NCBI GenBank assembly: GCA_947846985.1
Contig: CANTUZ010000008.1
Span: forward strand, 39,512,817 to 39,576,816
Source of the DNA: Fratercula arctica
Lineage: Eukaryota; Chordata; Aves; Charadriiformes; Alcidae
Direction of reading: 5' to 3'
DNA: 64,000 nt
Shown: one piece after another, positions 21,339-33,548 of the stretch
Layout: every line of letters starts with the position of its first letter
How positions within the stretch are numbered: the first letter of the stretch is position 1
Translations under genes and position numbers: made by a program
The notes under the pieces: model-generated
Seen by the model: the letters and a program-made list of their open reading frames with translations, nothing else
What the model was told of the DNA's origin: nothing
Database searches by the model: none

Positions 21339-23877
21339 AAGGGCAAATGGGGAAAGGATCAGTAGCCCTCGGTTACCCTGAAATGGTTCCCCATCTAGGA
21401 ACTGTCCTGTCAGGCTGCTTTGCCTTCTGCAGTCTCCGCTGGAAGCCCAGAGAGCAAATACACTGGGGAAGCTGAGTGTATCAAAGAGCGTATGAACTAG
21501 AGCAGCTGTAGGTTTCCGATGGTTTCGTTCTCCATGAGATTTTTCTAAGCTGGAAGCCTGGATATGTACGAGCTGCTTGGCTCTGACGCAACATTTGGTC
21601 TGGTCAGCTGCTCGGCGGGAGGAGGTAGGGTGCTGGTTTTGGGAGGCACCGTGCTGTCTGCCTGCCCCGGCCCTGCAGCAAATGCCTGCTCCAGCTGCTG
21701 AGGAGAGCTTGCTTCTCCTCCTCACCTGACCTACAAGGGGGTCTGGAGATCAGGCCAGTGGAAAAGGGGTGCTACAAGCTTACTGGAGCCCACCAAAAGT
21801 ATGAAAAGATGACAGTGGAGAGGAACAACCCTTACTGATTTGCTCAGGTAGCCTTAATGTCTGGGTCTGGAACCTCCACTGGAGAGGACCAGAGGTTTGG
21901 CTGGCCTTGTACCAGCCTTTATGTGCATGGGAATGGAAGTAAAATGCAAAATGAGACAGGACGCAAGGAGAAGGAAATAAATAAAAGAAAAACAAAGTAC
22001 TCGTGCATGGCAAGACGAGAAAAAACAAACTGAGCCTTGGTGGGAGTGTGTGTTATTTGCTAGACATTGCTGTCTGCTTTTAGAGTCACAAGCCGAAAAC
22101 CACCATGGAGTCATCACAGAGTTACAAACCCAGCCCGCGCTGCTAAATGAGGGTTTCAGCAAACTTCCTGGTATTCACGAGTGGCACCGCATAACTCACG
22201 TGCCAGGCTGGGATAAGAATTCGTCACGATTGCTGTAAGGCACGTAGGCACTGGGGCTCCCTGGCGGAGGATGATCCCATTTCACAGCAGCTCTTGAGGT
22301 TTCAAAATGAGTTCCCTCTGCCTGAAATGAAAGCAGCATCTTTCAGCTGTTTTTTAAAAAAAAAAAGCCAGAATTCTGTTGAAATGTCTATTTTGGGATT
22401 AAAATCTGAAAACTCTTCAGGACAGAAGGGATATTGTACTGCACAAGGCACTGGTTGGGAGGATGAGACGCCCTGGCTCTCATCTCCGCGCCCCTGGAGG
22501 CATAGGCGCAGTTTGTTACCCCAGTGACTGTGAACACGCCAAGCTCAGCAAGAACAACCCCCTGGCTACAGGGGAGCCAGAGAGACAGCACGAGGTATGA
22601 CATGTAGCTCCCCCATGTTTCTAAATTGGAAAGGGAAGAAGCAGAATAAAGAGTTGAACTCGCCCAAATAAAGCCATTAAGGATTTGGCAGGAGTAGCAG
22701 GCATCCTGTGGCTTGCTAGCACCCCCATCTGGTCCGTCGTCACTGGCTGCCCTTCCAAATCAAAGCCAGCTCCCAAGCACGCGTTTGCTCCGACAGAGAC
22801 AACAGGTTGGATCTTGAACATCCCAGCTCTGGCCTCCTCCGTCTACAGACAGCTTTCCTCCTCTTTGCTCCTGACATGAAGAGCCTCTCGCCGGAGGATG
22901 TGGAGGTGACACTTTTGTTCATTTTTCCATGAACTCTGTCTAAGTGGAAGTGACTTGTGCCTGCGGCGGTCTCCTGGACAGCAGGAAGCCCCAACTCCTG
23001 ACAGCGGGCAGCAGATCCCACTTTGGGGGTCTGGACCATATTTTGCCCATCCAAGGACAAGCAGGGCCCTCAGCCTGTCCCTCTGGTTCCTGCTACGCCC
23101 TGCACAGAGCAGAGCTCCCAGACTCACACCAGGACGCTCCAGAGGAGGAACAAACAGGCTGGAAACCTGACAGCTAGCTGATTGCATTGGCTTCACTTGA
23201 ATCTCCTCATAAGCTGCCAGCTCAGCTAGACAGAAGGCTGTTTTCCTATTTATTTAATAATTAAAGCGAAAAGCAGCTTCTGGGAAGCCTATTTTTCTCA
23301 TTTACCAAATGAGGTTACAATATTCAGCTGTTTGCCTGAGGATTTACGCCATGCTGCTCACCGCAGTATCAGAGCCTAGACTGAGTTGGGACGCAAGGTC
23401 ATGCCGAAGGAAACAAGACATACATTCACCACCTACGCATGATGTTAAAACAAGCTGCACGTCGGGAGGCAGCTGTTTCCCTTCTGCTGTGCCCAGCACT
23501 GCATGGCATGAAGCCTCCATGACCCTGCGTTCAGCCCGGGACTCCATTCCTGGGTTAATACCTTCAAGAAGGAGTTAGGGCTCTCTGCTCCACCAGTCCT
23601 TCATTGCCAGGGCTAAGGACCAGCCACCCAGAGGAACGAAGTGCACGATACCTGGCAGCGCAACCCGTGGCTCCTGCTGCGAAATGTCTTAATGATTTCA
23701 TTTTCGTTGCAAGGGGACGCTGAAGGGGAAAGTGCTCATGTGCATCTTTCAAATTAGAAGCATGGAGAGAGACTGGGAACGCTGTGAAGATTCAGCCTCC
23801 TGTATGAGGCAGGCAGGGGGGAGTGGACCTGGCAGGGGGTGTGCAGGGGTGTGAGTGTGCACATCTGCGTGTATCAA
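21339..23877. other. unique noncoding sequence, no gene recognised
   Basis: No frame with a domain (longest 133 codons, minus, 21324-21725). The last part, 23800-23877, is GT-rich with G-runs, directly abutting the next CR1 copy. Confidence 0.65.
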
Positions 23878-24067
23878 CCTGGAACAGGTTGCCCAGAGAG
23901 GTGGTGGAGGCCCCATCCCTGGAGACATTCAAGGCCAGGCTTGGTGAGGCTCTGAGCAACCTGATCTAGTTGAAGATGTCCCTGCTCATTGCAGCGGGGT
24001 TGGACTAGATGACATTTAAAGGTCTCTTGCAACCCAAACTATCCTATGATTCTATAATTCTATGATT
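23878..24067 (+). mobile_element. CR1 LINE 3' end, truncated, sense
   Basis: Starts at CCTGGAACAGGTTGCCCAGA within the ORF2 tail and ends with a three-unit degenerate 8-bp tail (CTATGATTCTATAATTCTATG). The centre carries ATTCAAGGCCAGG, GAGCAACCTGATCTAGTT and GGGTTGGACTAGATGA, all CR1 landmarks. It closely resembles the copy at 26441. Confidence 0.97.
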
Positions 24068-24458
24068 TCTGGGCGTGTAGTGCTGGCAGTACCAGGTGGG
24101 CTCCAGTTAAACATGGCCCTTGCTGCTCCCTGCATGAAGATGTGCCCCGCGCTTAGCCCCACAGCATGCTCCAGAGCCAGTCACGGTTTCAGATTTAACA
24201 GTTTCATTACAATATGCTGCATGGTTGAGGCTGAAACACTTCATGCGTGGTGGCTGAGGTGTGATGGACTTCTGCCAAGGCAAGGAAGGACATCCTGCAG
24301 GGGTCTCCAGGAACATGGTGCAGGCAACAGCCGAGGAGCTTCCTGCTTGTCAGAAACTTTGCTTATATCAGAGACAGCCCCAAATCCGAGTTTCATAACA
24401 GCATTGCTTCCCACCATCTGGAAAATACTATTTTTCAGTTCTTCTCTGCTGTAACTCA

Positions 24459-24482
24459 TTTCAAGGCTAGTTTCAAGGCTAG
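24459..24482. repeat. 12-bp perfect tandem duplication
   Basis: TTTCAAGGCTAG occurs twice back to back without mismatch. Confidence 0.9.
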
Positions 24483-25246
24483 CTCTCCCATCGCAGCGAC
24501 CACGAACTGGCTGCAAAATGACTCCCTCCCGCTCTGAGTTGTCGTACTCCAAGCAAAACTCATCAAGCAAATTCTACTATGGGCCAGCACAAAAGCAACA
24601 CCTGTTCTAGCACCAGCTCCTCAGACAGGGTAAGTCAGTAGAGTTCAATTCGTATGAAACCCTTTAATCCATTTATTGTTCAGTGGAAAGTCACCCTCTC
24701 TCCAGACCTGTGTTTCCGGCACTGCAGGTGCGTTCTGGTGTGGGCAGAAGAACTTATAGCTTGGAAGAGCACTTTGCTCCACCTCATCCCACGAGGCCTT
24801 GATTGCACTCCTAGGACCGTCCTCCCCAACGCTGAGGCAAATGCTCTGAGCCATGAGACACAACGGTGAGTTTAGAGCAGAAGGAACGTGGGATCCGTCT
24901 TTGCTTTCTGATTTCTAATACTTGAAGACGGGCTCAAGTCACACACCACAGTCATCTCTCAAGCTGAACACAGGTTACTTTCTTCCGTGGAAGCAAAGTG
25001 CCCGACAGCCTCTTGCCTCCATACCCTGCCACTAAATTGCACAAAACGCACGGGGAGGCTCTCTGTGCCCTGTTGAAGAGCGGCTCCTCAAGCAGAGCAC
25101 GGCCCTGACCCCTGGAAGGGCTTTACTCTGCTAATGAGCACACTCAGTCAACCCCAGTACAGACACCTGAGCTAGGAGCCTCCGCTGGGAACGGCATTCC
25201 GTCTAAGGGGACTGTGACCTACAGCCAGCACAGAGTGCTTTCAAAT

Positions 25247-25267
25247 CCCCCCCCTTCCCCCCCCCCC
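25247..25267. repeat. C-run (C8 TT C11)
   Basis: The minus strand reads G11 AA G8, enough for a G-quadruplex. It forms a cluster with the C-runs at 25439 and 25605. Confidence 0.85.
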
Positions 25268-25603
25268 AAAAAATGCCAGTGCATGACTTTTTCTCTGTAC
25301 GCATCTAGAGTCTTGGGGCAGGGACCTGCCCTGGGTGTTGGGGGGTACGGCGTGGCGGTGGGTGCGTGCCCCTGCCCTCCAAACAGCAAAGACGGGGCTT
25401 CAGCGGGGCAAGGCTCGTAAGAAAGTGCCGACTTAGGGCCCCCCCCGGCTCCATCCTTCGGCAGGTGTCTGTCAAGAGCAGCAGTTTAGTGTAACTGAAT
25501 TGAAGCAACCCCGAGAGCGTGGAGTTTATGTATTTCTAGATCATTAAGCCTTCTCCTAGCGACAGTGTTTAAAAGGCGCGATGACGTTTCCTTCCCCCTC
25601 CCC

Positions 25604-25604
<1 letters not shown>

Positions 25605-25645
<41 letters not shown>
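25605..25645. repeat. poly(C) tract, 41 consecutive C
   Basis: 41 uninterrupted C are preceded by a C/T-rich lead-in. Mononucleotide C runs of this length are rare in vertebrate DNA and prone to sequencing-length error. The minus-strand G41 would readily form G-quadruplexes and the plus strand i-motifs. Confidence 0.9.
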
Positions 25646-25646
<1 letters not shown>

Positions 25647-25917
25647 CCTTGGTGTTTGGCTCTTGAAAACTAAAAGATAAGCTTTGTAAATCTCACAGAG
25701 AAGAGGGAACTGTCACTTTAGCTTTAGAAGAAAAGCCAGCAAAGAAACAAAATTCTTCTTTTGGCAGAGGAGAAAAAATCCATTATTAAAGGCTTAGAGA
25801 CAAAGGCTCTCAACACAATTAAAGGCAAACCTAAGCCTTTGAAAGCAGAGGGCATGACATTGGAATACACACAAGAAGTAGAGATGAAAGCCTCCATTGT
25901 AGCACTGTTGAATAAGT

Positions 25918-25939
25918 AAAAAAAAAAAAAAAAAAAAAA
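25918..25939 (+). repeat. poly(A) tract, 22 A
   Basis: 22 A directly follow an A-rich, repeat-free stretch (25740-25917). It could be the tail of an old retrocopy, but I recognise no gene upstream and see no clear target-site duplication. Confidence 0.85.
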
Positions 25940-26440
25940 GTTTCAATGGATGCATTTGCCTAAACCAAACTAGATGAGAAGCTTTCTAGAGAAGGGATGG
26001 AGTCTTCCCATGTGTTTGCACAATGCCAAGAGCTGCAGGGCTCAGTCTTAATTAAGATCCTGGGGCATTACTAGAATAACATGGGGGGAGAGGGTCACAA
26101 CATTCATTAATCGGAAAGAAAACAGGGCTCCAATATTTTCTGTGGGAAACTTTGCACCTGGGAAACCTAATCTTTCTTTCCAGCCTGTTGATCTGAAGCA
26201 AAAAATGTTTTGATTTGGCATTGTCAAGGCATTCGTTTTGCAGGAGAGCCTGTTGAGGGTGCGTTGCTGCACTCAGGGCACACAGGTGACTTTCAGCCCA
26301 GCAGCACTCTGAAGATGCGGCCACCTCCAGAAGGCACTGAGCAGAGTCATCCTGGCTCTCGCAGCCTCTAAACTAACAGCACACCAGATCCAAGGAAAAC
26401 CCACGTCTGGGGATATCAGAAATGCACAGTTGTTGGAGGA

Positions 26441-26574
26441 CTGTTCAAGGCCAGGCTTGATGAGGCTCTGAGCAACCTGATCTAGTTAAAGATGTCCCTG
26501 CTGACTGCAGGGGGGTTGGACTAGATGGCCTTTAGAGGTCTCTTCCAACCCAACACATTCTATGACTCTATGAC
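26441..26574 (+). mobile_element. CR1 LINE 3' end, truncated, sense
   Basis: Starts in the ORF2 tail (TTCAAGGCCAGGCTTGATGA) and ends ATTCTATGACTCTATGACT, the CR1 8-bp tail. Its internal wording, including ATCTAGTTAAAGATGTCCC, is very close to the copy at 23878, suggesting the same subfamily. Confidence 0.97.
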
Positions 26575-27023
26575 TTTGCTCCTAGCAGGTAGTAAAAAGT
26601 CCCCCTTGCTCTCAAACCCCATACCTCCAACCAGCAGGACTGTGAGCCAAACACTCACCATAAGATGCTCCCAACCAGTGTGCAAATGTCAAAGACCCCT
26701 CGCTGCCATTCATGAAAGTCTGTGCTGGTAAGGGACCACCACCATTCAGTAAAATCACGGTGTTGCCATCCACTCTCTGCTTCGACTGCCCACAGCCAGG
26801 TCTGGCTTGACCCTGGATGGCTGCACCGTGCTGGGGAGGTGGTGACTTCTGCTATCTTAAGATCTGCCTCTTCTCCGAGAGGTTCAGATTTCTTCATAGG
26901 AGAGCAGCTCCCTCTTTTCTTTGGATCAGCATGGGCTCACATGTCTCTGGAAGGGGATGCTCCTACACAAGTGGCAGCTGTTTTCCCCTGCCTGCTGCGT
27001 CAACAGGGGTTCTGCAGGATGGG

Positions 27024-27060
27024 CAAAACTCAGCATCAATGATACCAAAACTCAGCATCA
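27024..27060. repeat. direct duplication of a 15-mer, period 22
   Basis: CAAAACTCAGCATCA occurs at 27024-27038 and again at 27046-27060, separated by 7 bases. Confidence 0.9.
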
Positions 27061-27918
27061 TTATTGTGAGGTTAGAGATGGAGTACAGTATGGTAAGGAT
27101 GGTGCCCAAGGTCACGTAGAGAGCTGCCCATAGGAGCTGAGCGTGCAGAACATTTCACAATTTGTTTTTCTTGCTCGCACAGGGGCTGTGCTGGCTTCTT
27201 TTCCCCTCATGGGAAGGAAGGTCTATCATTACAGCTAGCTGGCGGTTTAATCCTGTTTTAATTCTCCTCTCCAGGGATGCTCCTGGGATAGGTGATCCTG
27301 GTTTGGGATGACTTGGGTTTCTTCTACACAGAACAAAAAGGCAAGAGAAGGCAGGAGCTGTACCGGGCATGCTGACCTCCTGCCTGTAGCCAGAGGACAC
27401 CCCTTATGATGGTGGTGAGACCCTGGGGAGCTGCGAGGGGCTGTTCCAGAGAGGGTGCCACCTTTCCAAGCTGGGGGGGGAGGGGGTCAGTCCTTCCATT
27501 CAGTCTGCCATCTCCTCTAAAAACCCCCGAGGGTTTACCCACTAATGTCAACTCATGGTGCAATCTCTGATGAAACCAGTTATGTGTTTGCAAGGAAAAA
27601 GGCAACTCGTTCCACTTAGGGCATCGAGCGGCTTCCCGCTGATATTGACTGCATTTGTCAGATAAAAACCAGGTGACTAAGAGCTGAAACATTACCTTGC
27701 TACTTGTCCCTCCAGCCTAGATTCCTTGATCATCTTTGTCTATGGCAAACTGGAGTCCTCTTGTTTTAAAGGATACTTGTCCACCGTGAACAGCCAAACA
27801 GTTAAGCCAGGCATCCTCTGCTATCCAGCCACAGATACAAAAGCAGGTAAGAGACAGGCTAATTCACTGTCCTCCACTCTGAAAATAAAAGCAGGGTTCA
27901 TGGACCGTTTTAGCTTCC

Positions 27919-27953
27919 TTTTTTTTTTTTTTTTTGGGTTTTTTTTTTTTTTT
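27919..27953 (-). repeat. T-rich tract (T17 GGG T15)
   Basis: Two long T runs are separated only by GGG. In reverse complement this is A15 CCC A17, one of several A/C-only tracts in the window. Confidence 0.85.
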
Positions 27954-28444
27954 ATGTTTTCCATTGGTTGGTTTTGTCACCAAGGAGACCGAATTCCTAC
28001 ACTCGCTGTTTTAGACATTCGCCGGAACATAAATCCACGCTTCTGTGCCAATGGCCATCACAGCATAATTGCATAAGCTACGTGTTGTGCTTGTGAGCTC
28101 TAGCTTTGCTCACTGTACGTGTGATCTGCAGGGTGGTTCTGTCCACCCGAAGGGGAAAACTATGTCCTTCGGGTCTGCTCTAAGCCTAAGTCCCTCCTAG
28201 CGTCATGACCAGGAGTCGCCTTGAATCTGAAGTTTCCTGCTGCATGTTCTTCGTACCCACGTAGAAGGTCCTGCATAAAACACACCAGCACGTTACAGTA
28301 AGGAAAATAAATTCTGGTGTGCTTCTGCAACAGCAGCTGAGGCACAAATTGAGAAAGTTCTGTGTAACCAGGCCACTTGGGTTCCTGTCCTTGATGAGCA
28401 GCAGTGGCTCTCTGTATGCACTAATTCCGCTCTCCCCGTCATTT

Positions 28445-28478
28445 TTCCCCTCCCCCTGACTTTTTTCCCCTCCCCCCC
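28445..28478. repeat. pyrimidine tract, imperfect 20-bp tandem duplication
   Basis: A T-run followed by CCCCTCCCC occurs twice, about 20 bases apart, with TGAC between. The purine strand has four G-runs, but the central spacer (10 bases) is long for a quadruplex. Confidence 0.6.
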
Positions 28479-30409
28479 TCTCAACACCACTCCTAAGAGT
28501 GAGATCGGTTTTCAAAGCACTAAACAGCAGCACCATTTGATGGTGTTAATGGGAATTCCGTGCCCAGGATGCCTTTCAGAGAGCACACTTGCTGAGTTTA
28601 TACTGAGTCCCCCGGGACACCGACTGTCTCCTGTTGTTTGTGCAACGCCTGTCATGCTGGCCTCCATCTCCACCCAATCCACAGAAGCAAATACCTGACC
28701 AGAAAATGTGAGGCAGAGCTCCTGCCCATCTCAGTGGGACAAGGATATGGACCAGGCAAGGCAACATCCCCCGCTGGCTGTTGAACTCAGCTGGGACGAT
28801 GCAGAAGAGAAGTAGGTCAATGGCCATGGGTCAAAGATGCCATCAGGGCTTTCACAGCTGTGAAATCTCAATGCAAGGCAAACCCATGTCAGGTCACTTA
28901 TATAAATGGTTACCTAATGATGTGTCTTCCCATATCTGCATCACAGGGAACTGATATGCAGAAGAGCTGGCACCAGTAACACGTTGTGGAAGGCTTGTCA
29001 GGAGAAATTCGCAATCCTGAATGCTGAAGGCCTCAGAGGTGAAGGTGCTGCCTCTCTGAGCCCCCACGAACTGGCCCAAAGGAGCATCCATAAGAAAGCC
29101 AGGCAGCAAGCTGTTGTGCTGTTCAGCAGACAGACCCCCGTCATACACTTCTCAGCGTCTCTAGATTTGACCTGCTAACCTTCCAAAATGCAGTCTAAAC
29201 GCATCAGGTCTTCCGGGCTGATTTTTTACATCAGCCTCCATACTGTCCTTTTCTGGAATCAGCAACAAAACTGTCTCTCGAAGCAACAGCTGTTTTACAT
29301 GATCTTATTTTCAAGCCAGATCCTTAAAAGATATTCCTCCTCCCCCCTCCCCAGTTCTAGCTGTGTTACTGCTCCATCTGGTTCTTGGAGGAACGCCAGT
29401 ACCTCCTAGGAAAAAAAAAAAAAAAGCTCTCTTCAGTTTGGGATTGTTGGGATAACACGAGCAGGCAGCGGCAGCATCTGCATTCCTTTCCAGTTCCGAT
29501 TCTGGACCGTCCCAGGAGACTTCGAGCAGTTCTGAGGCTGAGCTCTTTCTACCGCCCAAGGGAGGAGGTCTCCGTGGCAGCACAGCTTGGATGAGACAAC
29601 TGCGTGCTGCACCTGAGCATCTCCGTTTTCCCCATGGGCAAGTCTGAGGTACAGGGGGGGTGATATCTACAGCAAAGCTACAAGCTAAGGAGGTGACAGT
29701 GTATGGAAAAACCATTCTGCTGGGGTTTTTACCTGTTCGCAGATTTGAGGCACTCCTTTCCTTCTGCTCTTCTCCACCCAAAAAATGAAATATAGAGACT
29801 TCTAAAGACGCTGATGAAGGTCAGGGGAAGTCCTGCAATGTTTCCTCATAATCCACCTGGTGTTTCTGTTCCTAAATCGTGCAGTGTGTGAGCACAGATC
29901 CCGCTTCCAGCTCGAGATGTGCTGTTTGCTCTGAGCTCTGGACGTGACCGCTTCTTGCCTGCTGAACGGAGGAGATGGGCTGCACCAGCTCTGGTTTCCT
30001 GCTCCGTCCTGGTCCGCAGCCCTGTCAAATGCAGTGGCACCACTTTTTTTGAGGAGTAGGGACAGGGGACACTAGCGAAACGTTTTCTGGTCCTGGGGGC
30101 TTGCTCAGGTAACCACTCAGAGCCTTGCTAGAGGGAATCAACAAGAGTTAGAAGCCTAAATTTCAGAGCCGTCAGATCAGAGAAGCATCCTGGAAAACAT
30201 CAGGAAGCCTGGTCCAGGATGAAGTAAAGGCTCTTGGGCACTTCACATTGTTGCTGGTACATTTGAGGAAAAGTTCTTTTGTTTTAAGGACAATAGCTTG
30301 CTTGCCTCCAGGGGCCCTAGTGTGAGCTCCTTTCTTGCCTGTGTTACAGCCCAGGAACGGAAAAACAAAGAACAAATTGAGGAAAGCAATGAGAGACAAC
30401 CCCAGGAAA

Positions 30410-30450
30410 GGGTGGGTTTGTGGTCCCCCTGGGGTGGGTTTGTGGTCCCC
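30410..30450. repeat. 19-bp direct duplication, period 22
   Basis: GGGTGGGTTTGTGGTCCCC occurs at 30410-30428 and 30432-30450 without mismatch, a recent local duplication about 300 bp before the CpG-dense patch. Confidence 0.93.
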
Positions 30451-30732
30451 GAAGCACGGGCTTTGTTAGGGTAACAAGGGAGGCGGTGAGGTCTTTTCCC
30501 TGTTGATATCAGCCACCTCTTCCCCAACCCGCATGGGTCCAGCAAACCTATGGTAGAGACCTATGGCCCCCTGTACTGCCTTGGCACCCCATGGCGGGGA
30601 TGGATTTTCTTGTTCACCGTCTATAGGTTGGTGAGACCCATATGGGACAGGGCTGCAAAATATGCAGAGCTCGGGACCATCCCAGGGAGCCGCAGCCCTG
30701 AAAGCAAACGTGAGCTCCCGCTGCTCCTGTGA

Positions 30733-30890
30733 GCGGGCTATCTCCGTCCAGCTCCTGTCTTCGGCTGCCTGATCGGAGGAGACAGCAAAGAGACTCACAC
30801 CGACAGGCGTCCTCCTGAGAGCGCGGCCGGGCCCGCGAGGGAAGCGTCTCCGCGGTGGGCGACGCGGCGGCTGAGCGCTTCCGAGCTCCG
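30733..30890. promoter_or_regulatory. CpG-dense patch, candidate promoter / first exon
   Basis: Between 30801 and 30890 I count about 17 CpG in 90 bases, including four CGCG strings, the densest in the window. On the plus strand the patch is followed by a consensus splice donor, GCAG|GTGAGG, at 30914/30915. On the minus strand GTGAGT also occurs (about 30796-30801), so orientation is not settled. No ATG-initiated coding frame with a recognisable domain starts here. The combination fits a noncoding first exon or alternative promoter. Confidence 0.4.
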
Positions 30891-33529
30891 GGAAGGCAGG
30901 GGCTGCCCAGGCAGGTGAGGAGGCAGCTGGCTCATGTCCTTGCCATGCCATCTTCCCCCGGGGTGACCTCCTGCAGCGGGAAAGGGATTTCCTCCTTGAG
31001 ATTAGCTCAGCCCAGAAAGGTCTCAGTTTCATTCAAAAGCACAGAAGCCAGGTACTTCCTGAGAGTGGGAAAAAATCAGCTTCTGCTTAGAAACACACAC
31101 TGACAGAAGTTACTCTTTTCTTTAGATGCAATATCCCCCCTAAACCTGCCCCACTCCGCACGCACACACATTTTTAAGGTCTGGTTTTAAGGGATTCTGG
31201 ACAAAGTGCACAAACCATGGTCACCAGCAGGGCCTGAGATCCCCTGTGCCCCCCCGAACCTGGCAGTGGAGCTCAGTTCAGGAATTCACAGGGCTCCAGG
31301 TCTTTAATCCACACACAAATTAGCCTTTCAATAAGCTCACCTGGCTTGGCTCTTTCCAGGCTCTGGGCACACACACGGAGCCGGGCTGCAGAAGGCAGTT
31401 CAAAAATCTGTCACCTGTTAGGAAAGATGAATAGCCCAGAAAAAAAAAAAAGCCTTTTCTCAGAGACATCCAGCGCAGTTTTGCAGAGCGATGGGGGAGA
31501 AACCCTGACACAGAGTCAGCACTGAAGGCTCGGGAGGGACCCACGGGCCCCTCACCCTGGATCAGCTCTGCACTGCAAAATGTCCCCACGTCCCCCATCT
31601 TTCGCTCACCTCCCGTGCGCGCCCACAAGCAGGGTGATGTGAGAGATGCCTCTCCGCTACCCTCTGCGAGCCCAGCTTCCTCGGGAACGGGATTTACTTG
31701 GATTTTCAAGAGCCGGATGACAGAACCGCTGAACTTTTTTCCTGAAAAACAAATTCATTGAGGAGGTTTTTGGCTTGCTGCCTGAACTAAGCTGGAGACT
31801 AAATGCAGCCTGGCTGCAAGGGAAGATTTTTTGCGTGGGGAGATGAGAGAGGGATTTCAGATCTGCAGTGAGTCTCGTTACAAGGGCCAGATGAAAGCAA
31901 ACTCACTAGCTCGAGAAATAAAACTCCTGATGCAATAGAACAGTGGAGATAATCTACCCGTTTTTAAAGGGTATCAGGAAACAGGAATGGAGCTTAGGCA
32001 GCCGGAGTGTAAACAGTTGGGTGAAACACGACAGCGAGATGAATGGTTGTATTTACAAAATCTAGTTGCCTGGTGAGAAGATCCATGGCTCCAGGTGCTA
32101 AATTCACGCTCCAATCTCAATGGCCAGACCCACAGCCTGCTGAAGGGAATGAAGAGGCTGGTATTCACTTCCACAAGCCTTGGATCAGGGACTAAGTTAC
32201 CAGCCCTCTGCACCACCGATAACTGTTCGTGGGGAGTCAATGACAATTAATTAGGTGCTAGGAAGCTTCTTTCTCCAAGAGAGAGGAAAAGCATCTGCCC
32301 AGTTTGGGACTCCAGCATCCTTCATTGCCACCAGTCCAGTTTAGCTGAGTTCAGGGCACGAGTTATGCTTGGTGGGCCATGCTGCCATAACCTGGAGCTC
32401 TGCTTCGTTCCACACATGTGCTCCCTCCCGCCCAGCACATACGTTAAATCCATCAGGACAGAGCTGTTTTCCAGGTGCCAACACTTTTGCCCCTAGTTCC
32501 CAAAGCCCAACCAGCATACCCTCCACAGCTCAGCTACACCAGTCGCACTCCACCTGCTTCCCCAATAAGCTCTCCAAGCAATTACTTCTGAGGACTTTTG
32601 GCTTGGACTGTTGCAGTTCTTCAACATCCGTGTTCCTTCATCATCTCAATAGCTGCATTACCTGCTTTTTTTTTTTTTGCATTTTGCCTCAGACATCGCT
32701 GATGGAGAGGTTCTGGGAGAGGCTGGTGTGTCTCCATCAGACTCACCTTTTTCCCGAGTTCCCTCACTGAAGTGAGCTGTTGTTGTAGCAAGACAACAGA
32801 CCGACCAAGGGCCTAGGTGTATCAGCGTGCTGGCTGGCTCAAGAGCAGATCACGCTGCCTGTGTGCAGGCAGCACCAGCTCGAGATGCTGGCGGTGACTT
32901 GGCTGCTTCCCCTTTTACACCTCAGAAACTACCTAAAAGAAATCTTTGCTCCTGTCAAACTCTTCTTTCCTCCCTCTGCCCTTCTCAGCTGGTATCTGGC
33001 ACGCCTTATCCTTCTCTGATCAAGGTCCCTCGTTTATCCGGCACCAGCCACTTCAATCTGTCCTTTGTGGTCTCCCTGGAAGGTATTTATTTACCCAGGT
33101 GCTCCCTCCTTGTCCTACCTGGTGGGAGGGAATTGCTCCTTCTCCTCCTCCACCGGCTCCATGGGTCAAACCTTGACTCTTGCCCGTGGAGATGCTTCAT
33201 GTTCAGGTGCACGGGGAGGCCCTGAGGGAAGGGGCAGAGCTGAGAGCATCTCCCACACACATGCAGCAGCGCTGGGGGTTCACAGGCGGATAGCAGGCCA
33301 GCACCACCACCCCCACGTGGACCAGCAATGAGCCTTGTTTGGGTTCCTGCTGGCTCTGCAGCTTCTCTGGACTGCAAATAATGTTAAAAAAAAAGAAACG
33401 TGTGCAGCGTATAGGCATTTTCTTACACCCATCCCTTGCTAGGAGGGGTGTGCATATGTCTTGCATTCATGGCAGCTCCCTACAGACAGGCTTAGGTCTC
33501 AGTCTTTGACAATATCAACCCTTAGAATG

Positions 33530-33548
33530 CTTGTATGTATCATACAAG
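33530..33548. other. perfect palindrome, 8-bp arms
   Basis: CTTGTATG and CATACAAG flank TAT. The arms are perfectly complementary. No known factor site is assigned. Confidence 0.6.

Larger units (their letters stand above)
24068..26440. other. noncoding sequence with a cluster of C-runs
   Basis: No gene recognised. The segment 25247-25645 holds three C-runs (8+11, 8 and 41 C) within 400 bases. After it, 25740-25917 is A-rich and repeat-free and ends in a run of 22 A. Longest frame is 130 codons (plus, 24062-24454) with no domain. Confidence 0.65.

Noticed and set aside
22722..22737. CTCF-like match on the minus strand
   Set aside because: Three mismatches to the core, including both leading C.
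23800..23877. G-quadruplex in the GT-rich stretch before CR1
   Set aside because: Spacers between G-runs are too long for a regular four-run motif.
30466..31032. 188-codon minus-strand frame over the CpG-dense patch
   Set aside because: GC-rich DNA lacks stop codons; composition is Arg/Pro/Ala-rich and no domain is seen.
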